From Chloroflexi bacterium 54-19 (GTDB lineage: Bacteria > Chloroflexota > Chloroflexia > Chloroheliales > Chloroheliaceae): DNA of 64,000 nt. The position numbers were made by a program, and so were the translations under genes. The notes under the pieces are model-generated. The model ran no database searches. It was given only the letters and a program-made list of their open reading frames with translations, and was not told the origin of the DNA. Positions 1 to 8,802 of this stretch are shown in pieces; positions within the stretch are counted from its first letter, which is position 1, and each line of letters starts with the position of its first letter. The stretch is from assembly GCA_001898225.1 (NCBI GenBank), contig MKTJ01000032.1, positions 1-64,000 on the forward strand, read 5' to 3'.

Positions 1-37
1 GATGGGGATGTTCCGGGGCAAACTGATCGTGGAGTAG
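1..37 (+). CDS. C-terminal end of a probable cupredoxin-type protein (partial)
   Basis: The gene enters from the left edge and stops at TAG 35-37. The last residues read MGMFRGKLIVE. This resembles the end of small blue-copper domains, where a Met copper ligand in a GM turn is followed by a final beta strand of the form GxLIVE. The Cys and His ligands would lie outside the window. The neighbours (a CCAHH membrane protein and CsoR) fit a copper context. Only eleven codons are visible, so this call rests on a weak motif match. Confidence 0.35.
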   Translation, partial: MGMFRGKLIVE

Positions 38-63
38 CTTCTTTCTAAAGGAGGAACTGTAGC

Positions 64-585
64 ATGCAAGCGCTAAGCACCGATGAGGTAAGAGCGAGTG
101 GCGATCGCAAATCAGCCAGGAGCGGCAGGAGTAATAAGCAGTTCCTTTGGCCGTTTTTAGGGGCCGTAGCAGGCAGCCTGGGCCTGGTGGTTTTTTACCT
201 GGGCCTGATCAGCCTGGCCCAGGGCTGGCAGCACGCTTTCGAGCAGCTAGGCCAGGATTTGCTTTTCATCAGCCCCATTGTGATGGGGTTTGGCCTGCAA
301 ATCGGCCTGTTCATTTACCTTCGGCAAATGCATGCCCGGGCCAGGGTAGCCGGGGTAGCCGCCAGTACCGGGACCAGCGCTGCAGCGATGCTGGCCTGCT
401 GCGCCCATCACCTCGCCGATATTCTGCCGGTAATCGGGCTTTCCGGGGCGGCTCTTTTCCTCAACGAGTTTAAAACGCCCCTGCTCTGGCTCGGTCTCGG
501 TATGAACCTGGCCGGGGTGCTTTACCTGGCAAATAAGATCCGCCAACAGCGCCGCATGGCCTGCCATAGCCCGTCTCACCCCTAA
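64..585 (+). CDS. Polytopic membrane protein with a CCAHH motif, possibly metal-related
   Basis: This 173-residue protein has a polar N-terminus (about 1-27) and then four likely membrane segments (about 28-52, 64-86, 100-145 as a split pair, 138-156). It ends in a short basic tail. The third segment carries adjacent cysteines and histidines in the order ML-A-CC-AHH-L, facing a hydrophobic stretch, which looks like a soft-metal site. It starts 27 bp after the preceding stop behind a strong AAAGGAGG ribosome site, so it is probably co-transcribed with the partial cupredoxin. I do not recognise a named family. A role in copper handling is inferred from the motif and neighbours only. Confidence 0.6.
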   Translation: MQALSTDEVRASGDRKSARSGRSNKQFLWPFLGAVAGSLGLVVFYLGLISLAQGWQHAFEQLGQDLLFISPIVMGFGLQIGLFIYLRQMHARARVAGVAASTGTSAAAMLACCAHHLADILPVIGLSGAALFLNEFKTPLLWLGLGMNLAGVLYLANKIRQQRRMACHSPSHP

Positions 586-619
586 AATGAAAATAAGGCG
601 GGCCGGTTTAGCCAGGCAA

Positions 620-646
620 CAGCCACAGCCATAGCCACAGCCACAG
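620..646. repeat. Hexanucleotide simple repeat (CAGCCA)
   Basis: There are about four and a half copies of CAGCCA, with one T substitution, in the gap between the membrane protein and the sigma factor. No gene overlaps it. Confidence 0.8.
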
Positions 647-769
647 AATAAATTAAGTGTTTGGGAAAGCTTCTGCAGGCTAGAAGGCTGCCCTGGACCC
701 TGAGTTGAGTATAACCCTGGGGATTTGAGGTAAAAAGTACAACTTTATCGCTTAAGCAGGTAAATACCA

Positions 770-1501
770 ATGACATTTAGTGCGCATTTATACTCTTCAC
801 CGGCCGCCCTACCCCCCACAAAGCGAGGCAAATCTTTATCGGCCGGCTCGGGGGCCGGGGCTAAGCTAGGGACTCGCCCGCTACTACTGAAGGACCAGAG
901 CTTAACCGACAAAAGACCGGTCGAGCAACTCTGCCTTTCAGTTGACCTTGATGACGACGCCGGGTATATCAGCCGGGTATTAGCAGGTGAGTTAGCGGCT
1001 TTTGAGTTTCTGGTTGAACGCTATAAGTCTCCAGTCTATAACTTTTGCTGCCGGATGCTAGATGACCGGACGGAAGGAGAAGACGCTTCCCAGGAGGTTT
1101 TCTTACGAGCCTTCACCCAACTTGCCTCCTACCGGCCCGGCTACTCCTCATTTATAACCTGGTTGTTGTCAATTGCGGCCCACCACTGTATTGACCTGTT
1201 ACGGCGGCAGCGCTCACACCTGGATCTGGAACTGGTTAGCCTGTGGAAGTCGAGTGCGGAACCTCCGCCTGAAGAATTACTTTTAAGCCAGGAAAAAAGG
1301 GCAGAAGTCCAGGCTTTGCTGAATAAAGTGCCGTACGCTTACCGGAGTGTACTAATCCTGCGCTACTGGAATGATTTGAGCTATGCGGAGATAGCGTCGG
1401 CCGCCGGTCTTAGTTTGAGCGCGGTCAAGACCAGACTATTTCGAGGGCGTCATTTTCTGGCCCAGGAGCTGGCACTGCACCTAAACCACCAAACCGGGTA
1501 G
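770..1501 (+). CDS. ECF-type RNA polymerase sigma factor
   Basis: This is a sigma-70 family protein of 243 residues. Region 2 (about 77-145) includes the core-binding and -10 recognition helices, with the DASQEVFLRAF motif and the trailing IAAHHCIDLLRRQR. Region 4 (about 180-238) has the helix-turn-helix LSYAEIASAAGLSLSAVKTRL. Regions 1.1 and 3 are absent, as in ECF factors. The first 65 residues are an unusual low-complexity extension, so a start further downstream is possible. No anti-sigma gene is adjacent, so the regulating signal is unknown. It may direct the neighbouring metal genes, but nothing in the sequence proves that. Confidence 0.85.
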   Translation: MTFSAHLYSSPAALPPTKRGKSLSAGSGAGAKLGTRPLLLKDQSLTDKRPVEQLCLSVDLDDDAGYISRVLAGELAAFEFLVERYKSPVYNFCCRMLDDRTEGEDASQEVFLRAFTQLASYRPGYSSFITWLLSIAAHHCIDLLRRQRSHLDLELVSLWKSSAEPPPEELLLSQEKRAEVQALLNKVPYAYRSVLILRYWNDLSYAEIASAAGLSLSAVKTRLFRGRHFLAQELALHLNHQTG

Positions 1502-1547
1502 CATAATTCTTTACCGAATTTACGGCTTTCTTTAGAGCTTAGATCGT

Positions 1548-1583
1548 TAGTTACTTCCATTTTGCGCAAAATGGAAGTAACTA
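1548..1583. terminator. Perfect 36-bp palindrome after the sigma factor gene
   Basis: Two 18-bp arms abut with no spacer (TAGTTACTTCCATTTTGC and its exact reverse complement). It lies 47 bp after the sigma factor stop. No T-run follows, so it is either a non-canonical terminator or a protein or cruciform site. Confidence 0.5.
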
Positions 1584-1794
1584 CAAGGTTGTTTAGACCA
1601 GGGTGTTATCCTCCGGCCAGACAGGCCAGCCGAGGTGTAAGGGTGTGGCGCCCGGCACCACCAGGGGCCAGGTTTCAGGGTAAGCGCACGGGGCAAAGGG
1701 CAAGGGGAAAGGCCCAAGCCGCAAGGGCAGGATAGTTACCGCTTAGTTCTGGTTAAAGCCGCCGTCTGGGAAGGATAGGAGGAGAAGTTGAATT

Positions 1795-2079
1795 ATGAGG
1801 GAACCACTTTCTGAGAAAGAGCAAATTATCAGGAGGCTGCGACTGATACAAGGGCAAACCCGCGGTTTGCAACACATGGTTGGGTCCGGCAGAAACTGCC
1901 AGGAGATTCTGGTTCAAATCGCCAGCGTAAAAGCGGCCCTTGAGCAGGTATCTTTAAAGCTGGCCGAATATCACCTCAAAGTCTGTTTCAGAGAGCTAAC
2001 AACTAGCCCGGGAAATAGCCAGCCAAAGCCAGAGCCGGAGCAAGTATTTGAGGTAATTCGTTTGCTTAAAAAGCATTGA
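1795..2079 (+). CDS. csoR: CsoR/FrmR-family metal-sensing repressor, copper type
   Basis: A 94-residue all-helical DUF156 protein. It shows the family's LRLIQGQTRGL helix and the Cys35, His60, Cys64 triad that binds Cu(I) in CsoR. FrmR-type formaldehyde sensors and RcnR-type nickel sensors differ at these positions. Copper binding releases the protein from GC-tract operators. A consensus-like operator exists in this window at 12268-12286, not in front of csoR itself. The start follows an AGGAGG-rich ribosome site. The C-terminal tail (NSQPKPEPEQVFEVIRLLKKH) is ordinary for the family. Copper specificity is inferred from the triad. Confidence 0.9.
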   Translation: MREPLSEKEQIIRRLRLIQGQTRGLQHMVGSGRNCQEILVQIASVKAALEQVSLKLAEYHLKVCFRELTTSPGNSQPKPEPEQVFEVIRLLKKH

Positions 2080-2262
2080 GGACCATTGTTCTTTTGTACG
2101 TACAGGTATTTGTAATCACGCCACGACAACTACAACCTTACCAACCATTCAGCTATAGGGGGCCGGTCCTTTACATTAATTGTAAGCCCCCTGGAGTACG
2201 CTCTACGCTCTACGCTAGAGCCATCTATTGCTTGAAGTGGGGCAGGTACAAATAGAAAATAA

Positions 2263-2310
2263 AAGCCGAAGCCGAAGCCGAAGCCGAAAAAGAAGAAGAA
2301 GAAGAAGAAG
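2263..2310. repeat. Compound microsatellite (AAGCCG)4 then (AAG)7
   Basis: Four exact AAGCCG units (2263-2286) are followed by a short A-run and seven AAG units (2290-2310). The array lies in a non-coding stretch. Confidence 0.95.
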
Positions 2311-2711
2311 TAATTCGAGCCCAAAGCAACTTTTCTCAACCGAGTGCCCTCTTCAACTTTTTCGCTGCAATTCATCAGGTGGAAGGTCACCACTGTACAG
2401 CAAGCCCCACATCAAAAGATTTAATCGAACTCTTACAATACAATCTCTCGCTACTCGCCAGCTTACAGCGATTTTTAAAACTATTGAACCAACATTGAGG
2501 CCAAATTGAGCCGCAATTGGGTCAATAATAAAGCATTCCGCTGTAAAGTTGAGTAAACCTCAATTAACAATTGAAATGCTGTCTGGTCTGCTCCTTATAA
2601 CAGGAAATTTGCCTGCCCTCTTACATTATAAAAATTCCTCAGCATATCCTCAGCTCTGCTTCAGGATTTACTAAGGCAGGGGAGTTAAGGTGGTTTAAGA
2701 AGTTCTAACCT

Positions 2712-2755
2712 TAATCTGGTAGCTGTACACAATGTTGTGATTATCTACCAGATTA
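2712..2755. promoter_or_regulatory. Nested inverted repeat upstream of lgt
   Basis: Outer 11-bp arms TAATCTGGTAG (2712-2722) and CTACCAGATTA (2745-2755) enclose a smaller CACAA/TTGTG palindrome. The element ends 35 bp before the lgt start. It could be an operator or a leader hairpin. Confidence 0.45.
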
Positions 2756-2790
2756 GGCTTGGATTTCCACCAGCCCGAACCGGCTTTTAG

Positions 2791-3867
2791 ATGATTATGG
2801 CCAGGCCCCAAAACAAAAAAATAAATTTTAGGTATTTGGAGAGGAGAACTGTGACATCTTTGCAGCGCTTACAAAAAATTAATATTTACAAATTTGTGCT
2901 CACGCTACCCGGCATTCTCACGGCCTACGCTCTATTAGTAGGCCTTTTTTTCCTGTTACGGTTACAGGGCAGTCTTGATCCGATGCTATTTCACTTCGGG
3001 GGGCTGTCTCTTCGCTGGTTTGGAATACTCATTGCCCTTGGGGTCCTGCTGGCGTTCTTTGTGACCACGTTCCTGGCTGAGCGGGCAGGAGGAGAAGATC
3101 CTGAGCTAGTTTGGAAGCTCTTGCCAGTTGTATTAATTTCAGGAATCAGTGGGGCGCGTATCTGGTATATTGCAAATACCTGGCAAAAATACAAGGATCA
3201 TGTTTTCAGTTTTGGGGACCCCAACTTTCCGGGAGCATTTGAAATCTGGCGGGGAGGAATTGCCGTACAGGGTGCTATCGCCGGTGGAGTCGTGGGGGGA
3301 CTTATCTATATGCGGCTCAAAAGAATGCAGTTTCTGCGCTGGGCTGATTTCGTTATGCCAGGGGTAGTAGTGGCCCAGGCGCTGGGACGCTGGGCCGACT
3401 TTACTAATAATGAAGCTTACGGCAGCCAGACCACCCTACCCTGGGGAATTGAAATTCCCTGCGAGTACCGGACACAGGGTCTCACCCCTGGTTCTATTGA
3501 CACCAGTTGTCCGGGTGTTTCCCCGGCGGCTACTTTCCATCCCACCTTTTTATATGAGTCAATCTGGGACTATACCGTCTTCTTGATCCTTCTTTATGTG
3601 GCGATGTATCCTCATAAGGTTCAACGGATTTTCAAAGTAAAAGTACAAAATGGCGATATTTTCTTCGGCTATCTGGTACTTTACAGCCTTGGACGATTTA
3701 TGATTGAATTTTTGCGTACTGACTCACTTTACCTTATGGGGGGCCCGCTAAATGGGGGTATACGCAGCGCCCAGGCGGTTGCCCTTCTCTCCTTATTCAT
3801 CGGGGTTGGTTGCTTACTCTACCAGCACCGCCCCCACCCAACGGTTGAAAGAGGAAAGGTTACCTAG
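2791..3867 (+). CDS. lgt: Prolipoprotein diacylglyceryl transferase
   Basis: This integral membrane enzyme transfers diacylglycerol from phosphatidylglycerol to the lipobox Cys of prolipoproteins, the first step of lipoprotein maturation. The 358 residues contain seven likely membrane helices and the Lgt landmarks. These are FHFGGLSLRWFGIL near residue 75, GGIAVQGA near 153, the signature GRWADFTNNEAYG near 200, HPTFLYES near 250 and GRFMIEFLRTD near 305. The family is usually 260-300 residues, and the extra length is an N-terminal extension of about 50 residues, so a later start is possible. Substrates in this window include the PBP at 4012, the PhnD-like protein and PstS. Confidence 0.93.
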   Translation: MIMARPQNKKINFRYLERRTVTSLQRLQKINIYKFVLTLPGILTAYALLVGLFFLLRLQGSLDPMLFHFGGLSLRWFGILIALGVLLAFFVTTFLAERAGGEDPELVWKLLPVVLISGISGARIWYIANTWQKYKDHVFSFGDPNFPGAFEIWRGGIAVQGAIAGGVVGGLIYMRLKRMQFLRWADFVMPGVVVAQALGRWADFTNNEAYGSQTTLPWGIEIPCEYRTQGLTPGSIDTSCPGVSPAATFHPTFLYESIWDYTVFLILLYVAMYPHKVQRIFKVKVQNGDIFFGYLVLYSLGRFMIEFLRTDSLYLMGGPLNGGIRSAQAVALLSLFIGVGCLLYQHRPHPTVERGKVT

Positions 3868-3891
3868 GATTTTGTATCTTCTGTAACCTAC

Positions 3892-3916
3892 CGTAGTAGT
3901 CGTAGTCGTAGTAGTC
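3892..3916. repeat. Short GTAGT/GTAGTC repeat
   Basis: Imperfect tandem CGTAGTAGT/CGTAGT units lie between lgt and the PBP gene. The reverse-strand sequence shows nothing gene-like. Confidence 0.7.
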
Positions 3917-4011
3917 ACTTTGTAGAAATGGGACCGTGAATAATCAGTGTTAAGGGCATAAACAAAAAATTGTAAGCCCGGAGCGGTACAAGGTACAGGG
4001 AAATAATCACA

Positions 4012-6336
4012 ATGGTAAATAACCGAAACAAAGATGACCAGAACAAGCAGCCGGGCCGGGAGGGCCTGTCCCGCCGGGCTTTTTTGCGGGCCGGGGGGAT
4101 GGTAATCGTCGCCAGCGGGGCGGGCGGAATCCTGGTGGCATGCGGTGACGAGGCTTCGAGTGTGACCAACCCATCGCCAGGGGCGAATATCGTGCCTGTG
4201 GCGGATGCCGGCTCGCCTGCGGCCGGGTCTACCCAGGCCGCAGGCCTTACCAGGGCGGCGGCCATCACGGCAGCGGCGACCACTAAAGCCGCTATTGATC
4301 CCGGCATGGGCGGCGGGCCAACCCCGACCCCGACCCCCGTTGTGGCCTCGGCGGCAACGGCCCTGGAAGCCGCCGGCCGGTTTTTAAAGCTGTGGGAAGA
4401 CAGCCGCTTCGATGATATGTACGGCATGCTTTCTATTTCAGCCAAAGCTACCATCGCCCAGGAAAAATTTACCTCGCGCTATAAAGCCATTACTGACGAA
4501 GCAACCCTTACTAAAGTTACAACCACTCTGCCGACCAGCCTTTCCGTGAGCGGAGGCGCCCCGACCAGCCTGGAAGTGCCTTTCCACGCCGATTTTAAGA
4601 CGGTCAGGGCGGGCGACTTCAGCCAGGATAACAAGGTCAGGCTGCACTTTGAGGACGGCCAGTGGAAAGTAGAGTGGTCCCCGGCGGCCATTTTTAAGGA
4701 GCTGACCGACAGCACTTACCTGGTCCACATGTACCTGAGCAGTTCCACGCGCGGCTCGATTTTCGCGGCCAATAAGTTCCCCCTGACGGCAACCGATATC
4801 CAGTACGAGGTTTATGTAGTGCCGGGCCAGATCGAAAACGAGCAGCAGCTTTTGCTGACCCTGAGCCAGACCCTGCAAATGGACCAGAACAAAATCAAAG
4901 ACCTTTACAAAGACGGCCAGCCGGACTGGCGCATGCCGATCAAGAAACTGCCTTCTTCGACGCCGGAATCGGTTATAAACGGGCTGCGCGACCTGGCCGG
5001 GGTCGGGGTGGATGAGCAGGGTATCCGCAGCTACCCGCAGCACCAGAGCGCCAGCCACACCGTCGGCTATATCAACAAGGTCAGCGCCGATGATTTAAAG
5101 ACCCTGGCCGCCAAAGGTTACACCGAAGACGATATTATCGGCAGGACCGGGGTGGAAGCCTGGGCCGAGGGAACCCTGGCGGGCGGTTTCGGCGGCAAGC
5201 TGACGGTTATTTCACCGGACGGCCAGACCAAAAGTACCCTGGCCGAAAAGAAGGTAACGCCTTCTTCGCACATGCTGCTCAGCCTGAACATGGACCTGCA
5301 AAAGAGGGTCGAGGGTATCCTGGGTGATAATGTCGGCAGCATTGTGGTGATGGACGTGACCAACGGGGCGGTGCTGGCCCTGGCGAACTTCCCGACTTAC
5401 GACCCTAACCTGTTTGTGACCGGGATCACCCAGGAGCAGTTTAACAGCCTGAATAACGACCCGCGCAAGCCTTTTCAGAACCGGGCCGTCAACGCCCAGC
5501 TGCCGACCGGCTCGACCTTCAAGGTGATTACCGCTTCAGCGGCCCTGGAAAGAGGCGGGTTTAACATGCAGTCCACCTTCACCTGCACCGGCCGCTGGAC
5601 CGGCCTGGGTGAAGCATTTGCCAAGTCTTGCTGGCTAAAGACCGGCCACGGCAAAATCAGCCTGTTTGAAGGGATTGTGCAGTCTTGCGACGTGGTTTTC
5701 TACGAACTGGGCAAGAAACTGGATGAAATTGACCCCAATATCTTGCCGGATATGGCTAAAGCCTACGGCCTGGGTGTGCCGAGCGGGATGCAGGGCCTTT
5801 ACGACTCGCCCGGCCAGGTTCCCAGCCCGAAGTGGAAGTCGGAAACCTTGAACCAGCCGTGGGTGCGGGGTGACGCGGTGAACCTGGCGATTGGGCAGGG
5901 CTATTTTCTGGCCTCGCCCATGCAACTGGCCCTGGTGTATGCTGCTATCGCTAACGGCGGCCAGGTCCACGTGCCGCGCCTGGCCGAGCAGGCGATTGAC
6001 CCCCAGACCAACGGGATCAGCCGGGCTTTCCCGGTTCAGACCAGGACCGTCCCGGTGGGCGCGAATAACCTGGCCCAGATTCGCCAGGCCCTGACGAACG
6101 TCACCCAGGTGAGCCAGGGGACGGCGCGGGCCTCCTTTATCGGTTCCAGGGTAGTCGTAGCCGGGAAGACCGGGACGGCTGAGAGCGGCCAGGAAGCGCC
6201 GCACGCCTGGTTCGCCTGTTTCGCCCCGGCTAACAAACCCAGGTACGTGGTAGTGGCGGTGGTCGAACACGGCGGGGAAGGTAGCGCCGCAGCCGCGCCA
6301 TTAGCCCGCAAAGTCACCGATATTTTGCCGTATTAG
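4012..6336 (+). CDS. Class B penicillin-binding protein (peptidoglycan transpeptidase) with a Tat lipoprotein signal
   Basis: The N-terminus has a twin-arginine signal (SRRAFLRAGG, residues 20-29) ending in the lipobox LVAC with Cys44. A Thr/Ala/Pro-rich linker runs to about 110. Then come an NTF2-like MecA-N domain (about 115-230), the PBP dimerisation domain (about 240-420) and a transpeptidase domain. The catalytic motifs are S501-T-F-K504, S558-C-D560 and K719-T-G-T. This should be a D,D-transpeptidase cross-linking peptidoglycan outside the membrane. Class B PBPs usually have an N-terminal membrane helix, so a Tat-dependent lipid anchor is unusual. lgt lies directly upstream. The sequence is more GC-rich than its surroundings. 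The start has only a weak ribosome site. Confidence 0.88.
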   Translation: MVNNRNKDDQNKQPGREGLSRRAFLRAGGMVIVASGAGGILVACGDEASSVTNPSPGANIVPVADAGSPAAGSTQAAGLTRAAAITAAATTKAAIDPGMGGGPTPTPTPVVASAATALEAAGRFLKLWEDSRFDDMYGMLSISAKATIAQEKFTSRYKAITDEATLTKVTTTLPTSLSVSGGAPTSLEVPFHADFKTVRAGDFSQDNKVRLHFEDGQWKVEWSPAAIFKELTDSTYLVHMYLSSSTRGSIFAANKFPLTATDIQYEVYVVPGQIENEQQLLLTLSQTLQMDQNKIKDLYKDGQPDWRMPIKKLPSSTPESVINGLRDLAGVGVDEQGIRSYPQHQSASHTVGYINKVSADDLKTLAAKGYTEDDIIGRTGVEAWAEGTLAGGFGGKLTVISPDGQTKSTLAEKKVTPSSHMLLSLNMDLQKRVEGILGDNVGSIVVMDVTNGAVLALANFPTYDPNLFVTGITQEQFNSLNNDPRKPFQNRAVNAQLPTGSTFKVITASAALERGGFNMQSTFTCTGRWTGLGEAFAKSCWLKTGHGKISLFEGIVQSCDVVFYELGKKLDEIDPNILPDMAKAYGLGVPSGMQGLYDSPGQVPSPKWKSETLNQPWVRGDAVNLAIGQGYFLASPMQLALVYAAIANGGQVHVPRLAEQAIDPQTNGISRAFPVQTRTVPVGANNLAQIRQALTNVTQVSQGTARASFIGSRVVVAGKTGTAESGQEAPHAWFACFAPANKPRYVVVAVVEHGGEGSAAAAPLARKVTDILPY

Positions 6337-6883
6337 GGTAATGCTGCACTCCCCCCAGCCCAGCCGCCGGTGTCACTTTTTACCAGCTTCTGAAGAAAAG
6401 AATTTCGCCGCCAGCTGAACCCGTGCCATGAGGGTTAAATACACAGTTGGTAGTGTCAGAATTAGGGCCTCAATGAAGTGAAAAGCTAAAGTAAGTAAAG
6501 AAAACTCTCTAAACCCTTCTTTGTTTACCGTCTTTTTCTTAATTCTATAATCTATATTAAATAAACTTGCAAATACTTGCAGCTACAAGTAATCTAAAAA
6601 CGTTAAACTTACGTATAAAGGAGAAAGCAGCATAGCTGGCAGGCTGTCCTGCTGCAAGCGGTACCATGGTTTCAACTTAGAACTAAGGTCACAATTAGGT
6701 GGCAGGCGGTAGGCCTGACCGGTAAAGAGGTCATTTCAAAGCAACCGAGGTTAGTAGTTAGAGGTTAGTAGTTAGATGGAAGTAGCATTTTAGCTGTTTG
6801 GACATAATATATATATAAAGGAAATTGCGGGATAGTAATGCCCCTTCAAAATGGAAGGTTCTGGGAAAGGTAGAAGGTACTTT
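6337..6883. other. Gene-free stretch upstream of the NiCoT gene
   Basis: I see no supported gene. A tandem duplication of GGTTAGTAGTTAGA occurs at about 6749-6776. An AT tract around 6805-6818 may hold promoter elements. I looked for a cobalamin riboswitch box and did not find one. Confidence 0.5.
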
Positions 6884-7951
6884 ATGCTTCGGTTTTTAAG
6901 CCGTATATTAAACGATAGTTCTCCCGAGGTTCGCCGGAAAGTTTTCGCCATTTACACCCTGCTTATAACATTTAACCTGCTAGTCTGGGGTCTTACCCTG
7001 CTGGTTTCGACCCAGTACGGTTTCGTCCTGGGCACCAGTCTGTTGGCCTACACTTTTGGCTTGCGCCACGGGGTGGACGCCGACCATATCGCCGCCATTG
7101 ATAATGTAACCCGCAAGTTGATGCAGGAAAAAAAGCGGCCGGTAGCGGTCGGCCTTTTCTTTTCTCTGGGCCACTCTACCATTGTGGTGGCTTTAAGCGT
7201 AATTATTGCGATTGTCGGGGCCGTGGTACAGGACAGCTTTGACGGCCTCAAGGATACCGGCGGGCTTATCGGTACAGGAGTCTCCGCTTTCTTCCTTTAT
7301 GTAATTGGTATCATTAACCTTCTGGTACTAATTGACATTTACCGGATGCTGCGGCGGGTAGTAAAAGGCGGCAGCTACAGCGAGGAGTCGCTTGAAGAAT
7401 TCCTGGCCCAGCGTGGCATGATGAACCGCTTCTTCGGGCCGCTTATGCGGGCGATTGACCGGAGCTGGAAGATGTATCCTTTAGGTGTTTTATTCGGTCT
7501 GGGTTTTGATACGGCGACCGAGGTAGGGCTACTCGGTATTTCGGCCGCTACGGCTGGCAGCGGCACCCCGATCTACGTGGTCTTCCTATTCCCGCTCCTT
7601 TTTATGGCCGGGATGACGCTGGTGGATACAACCGACTCCATCTTAATGCTGGGAGCTTACGGGTGGGCCTTCGTTAAACCGATCCGTAAACTCTACTTCA
7701 ATTTTAATATTACGCTGGTATCGGTTCTAATAGCCCTGGTGATAGGTACTCTGGAAGCCCTAAGTATTCTGGCGGGTAAGCTGAATTTATCCGGGGCGGT
7801 TTGGAACTGGATTAGCGACCTTGATTTTGAGGTAATCGGCTACCTTATCATCGGGATATTTGTCTTAAGCTGGGGTGCTTCCACCCTGGTTTATAAATTG
7901 AAAAAATATGACGATATTGAGGTAGAAGTTGCCTCTGGCACAAACGCTTAA
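6884..7951 (+). CDS. NiCoT-family nickel/cobalt permease
   Basis: This multi-span transporter is related to HoxN/NixA. It carries the family signature RHGVDADHIAAIDNVTRK in the second membrane helix, whose His and Asp residues select Ni2+/Co2+. Further signatures are LFFSLGHSTIVV and LGFDTATEVGLL. There are about eight hydrophobic segments. I prefer the ATG at 6884 because GAAGG lies just upstream; an in-frame ATG at 6851 would add 11 residues. It stands alone, so the nickel or cobalt enzyme it feeds is not identified here. Confidence 0.92.
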   Translation: MLRFLSRILNDSSPEVRRKVFAIYTLLITFNLLVWGLTLLVSTQYGFVLGTSLLAYTFGLRHGVDADHIAAIDNVTRKLMQEKKRPVAVGLFFSLGHSTIVVALSVIIAIVGAVVQDSFDGLKDTGGLIGTGVSAFFLYVIGIINLLVLIDIYRMLRRVVKGGSYSEESLEEFLAQRGMMNRFFGPLMRAIDRSWKMYPLGVLFGLGFDTATEVGLLGISAATAGSGTPIYVVFLFPLLFMAGMTLVDTTDSILMLGAYGWAFVKPIRKLYFNFNITLVSVLIALVIGTLEALSILAGKLNLSGAVWNWISDLDFEVIGYLIIGIFVLSWGASTLVYKLKKYDDIEVEVASGTNA

Positions 7952-8161
7952 GCTTACAGTCCAAAGATATTGGGGTCCGAGCATTATTCGGACAGGAACG
8001 GTCCTCCAGGTCTCGAACTTTCGAGAAAGTGTTCTAAACCAACTGACCCCGGTTATCCATAGCGCGGTAGTAATAATGATATTCTTTCTTTACCGGATTA
8101 ATGTTTCGTTGCTTTCAATAACCGGAGACGCCGGCCCAATACTAAGACAGGTATTCAATGG

Positions 8162-8587
8162 TCAACCCGGCAGGCTCTGCAGAGCTTTTTGCAACCGGGA
8201 TTTGGCTTCGAGAGCCACTTTTGCCAGTTCAACATTGTCGACAATCCCAAGGGCAACTTCGGGATCCATTGCTTTGACCACGCTACCTCCTTCGTCATTA
8301 GCACCGGCATAAATTACAACGTTGCAGGGAAGTAACAACCCGATGTCCAGTTCAGCCCCAAGGGCCTTTTCGGCCAGGGGTGGGTTGCAGGCTCCCAAAA
8401 TTATGTAAGGCCGGAAATCAATCCCGCGTTTCTCTTTCATGGTTTGCTTAATATCTATCTCGGTCAGGACTCCAAAACCCTGCTCTTTAAGGGCGACCCT
8501 GGTTGCCTCTACCGCCTCGGCGTAAGGCAGGCTCACTTTTTTACCAAAGCCGTAACTAATGGGTTCTTTCACTTGCGCATCAGCCAT
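8162..8587 (-). CDS. DUF302 domain protein
   Basis: A compact 141-residue cytoplasmic protein. It matches the DUF302 pattern: SYGFGKKVSLPYAEAVE at the start, then KEQGFGVLTEIDIKQTMKEK, then YIILGACNPPLAEKAL, and the closing VVIYAG strand. The single Cys in GACNPP is the typical conserved residue. The family function is unknown, though it is often found beside metal and redox genes. The start has a good AAGGAG site. It is the last gene of a minus-strand group with the Met-rich protein and the SHOCT protein. Confidence 0.88.
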   Translation of the reverse strand: MADAQVKEPISYGFGKKVSLPYAEAVEATRVALKEQGFGVLTEIDIKQTMKEKRGIDFRPYIILGACNPPLAEKALGAELDIGLLLPCNVVIYAGANDEGGSVVKAMDPEVALGIVDNVELAKVALEAKSRLQKALQSLPG

Positions 8588-8755
8588 TTGCTGTGCTCCT
8601 TAACTTAAATAATCCAAAGAGGATAAAGATATTCCTGTGTTGCAGGTCCGCTTTATCCCTTTTTTCCTACAGGAAACTTTCACTATCTGTTTCAGTAATA
8701 GCACTGGCACTTAAAATTTCCAGTATATGCTGTTCAATTCAGTCCAGCCGCCAAA

Positions 8756-8780
8756 GGGTGTACTTTCAGAAAGTACACCC
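8756..8780. terminator. Strong hairpin downstream of the Met-rich gene
   Basis: Twelve-bp arms GGGTGTACTTTC and GAAAGTACACCC are separated by one base. The element lies between the Met-rich protein stop and DUF302. TTT follows on the minus strand. Confidence 0.55.
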
Positions 8781-8802
8781 CTTTTCCAACCCGGGTTCGA
8801 AA

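Larger units (their letters stand above)
2080..2790. other. Gene-free 711-bp stretch between csoR and lgt
   Basis: The reading frames here are products of simple repeats and show no protein-like composition. The stretch holds a compound microsatellite at 2263-2310 and a nested inverted repeat at 2712-2755. Otherwise it is AT-rich and I see nothing else. Confidence 0.6.

Noticed and set aside
2130..2509. Open frames over the AAGCCG/AAG microsatellite on both strands
   Set aside because: They encode SRSRSRSRKRRRRRR or FFFFFFFFGFGFGF tracts created by the repeat itself, with no ribosome site or family likeness.
6337..6883. Cobalamin or NiCo riboswitch before the NiCoT gene
   Set aside because: I looked for a B12-box-like sequence and conserved GC-rich stems and did not find them; only a tandem repeat and AT tract are present.
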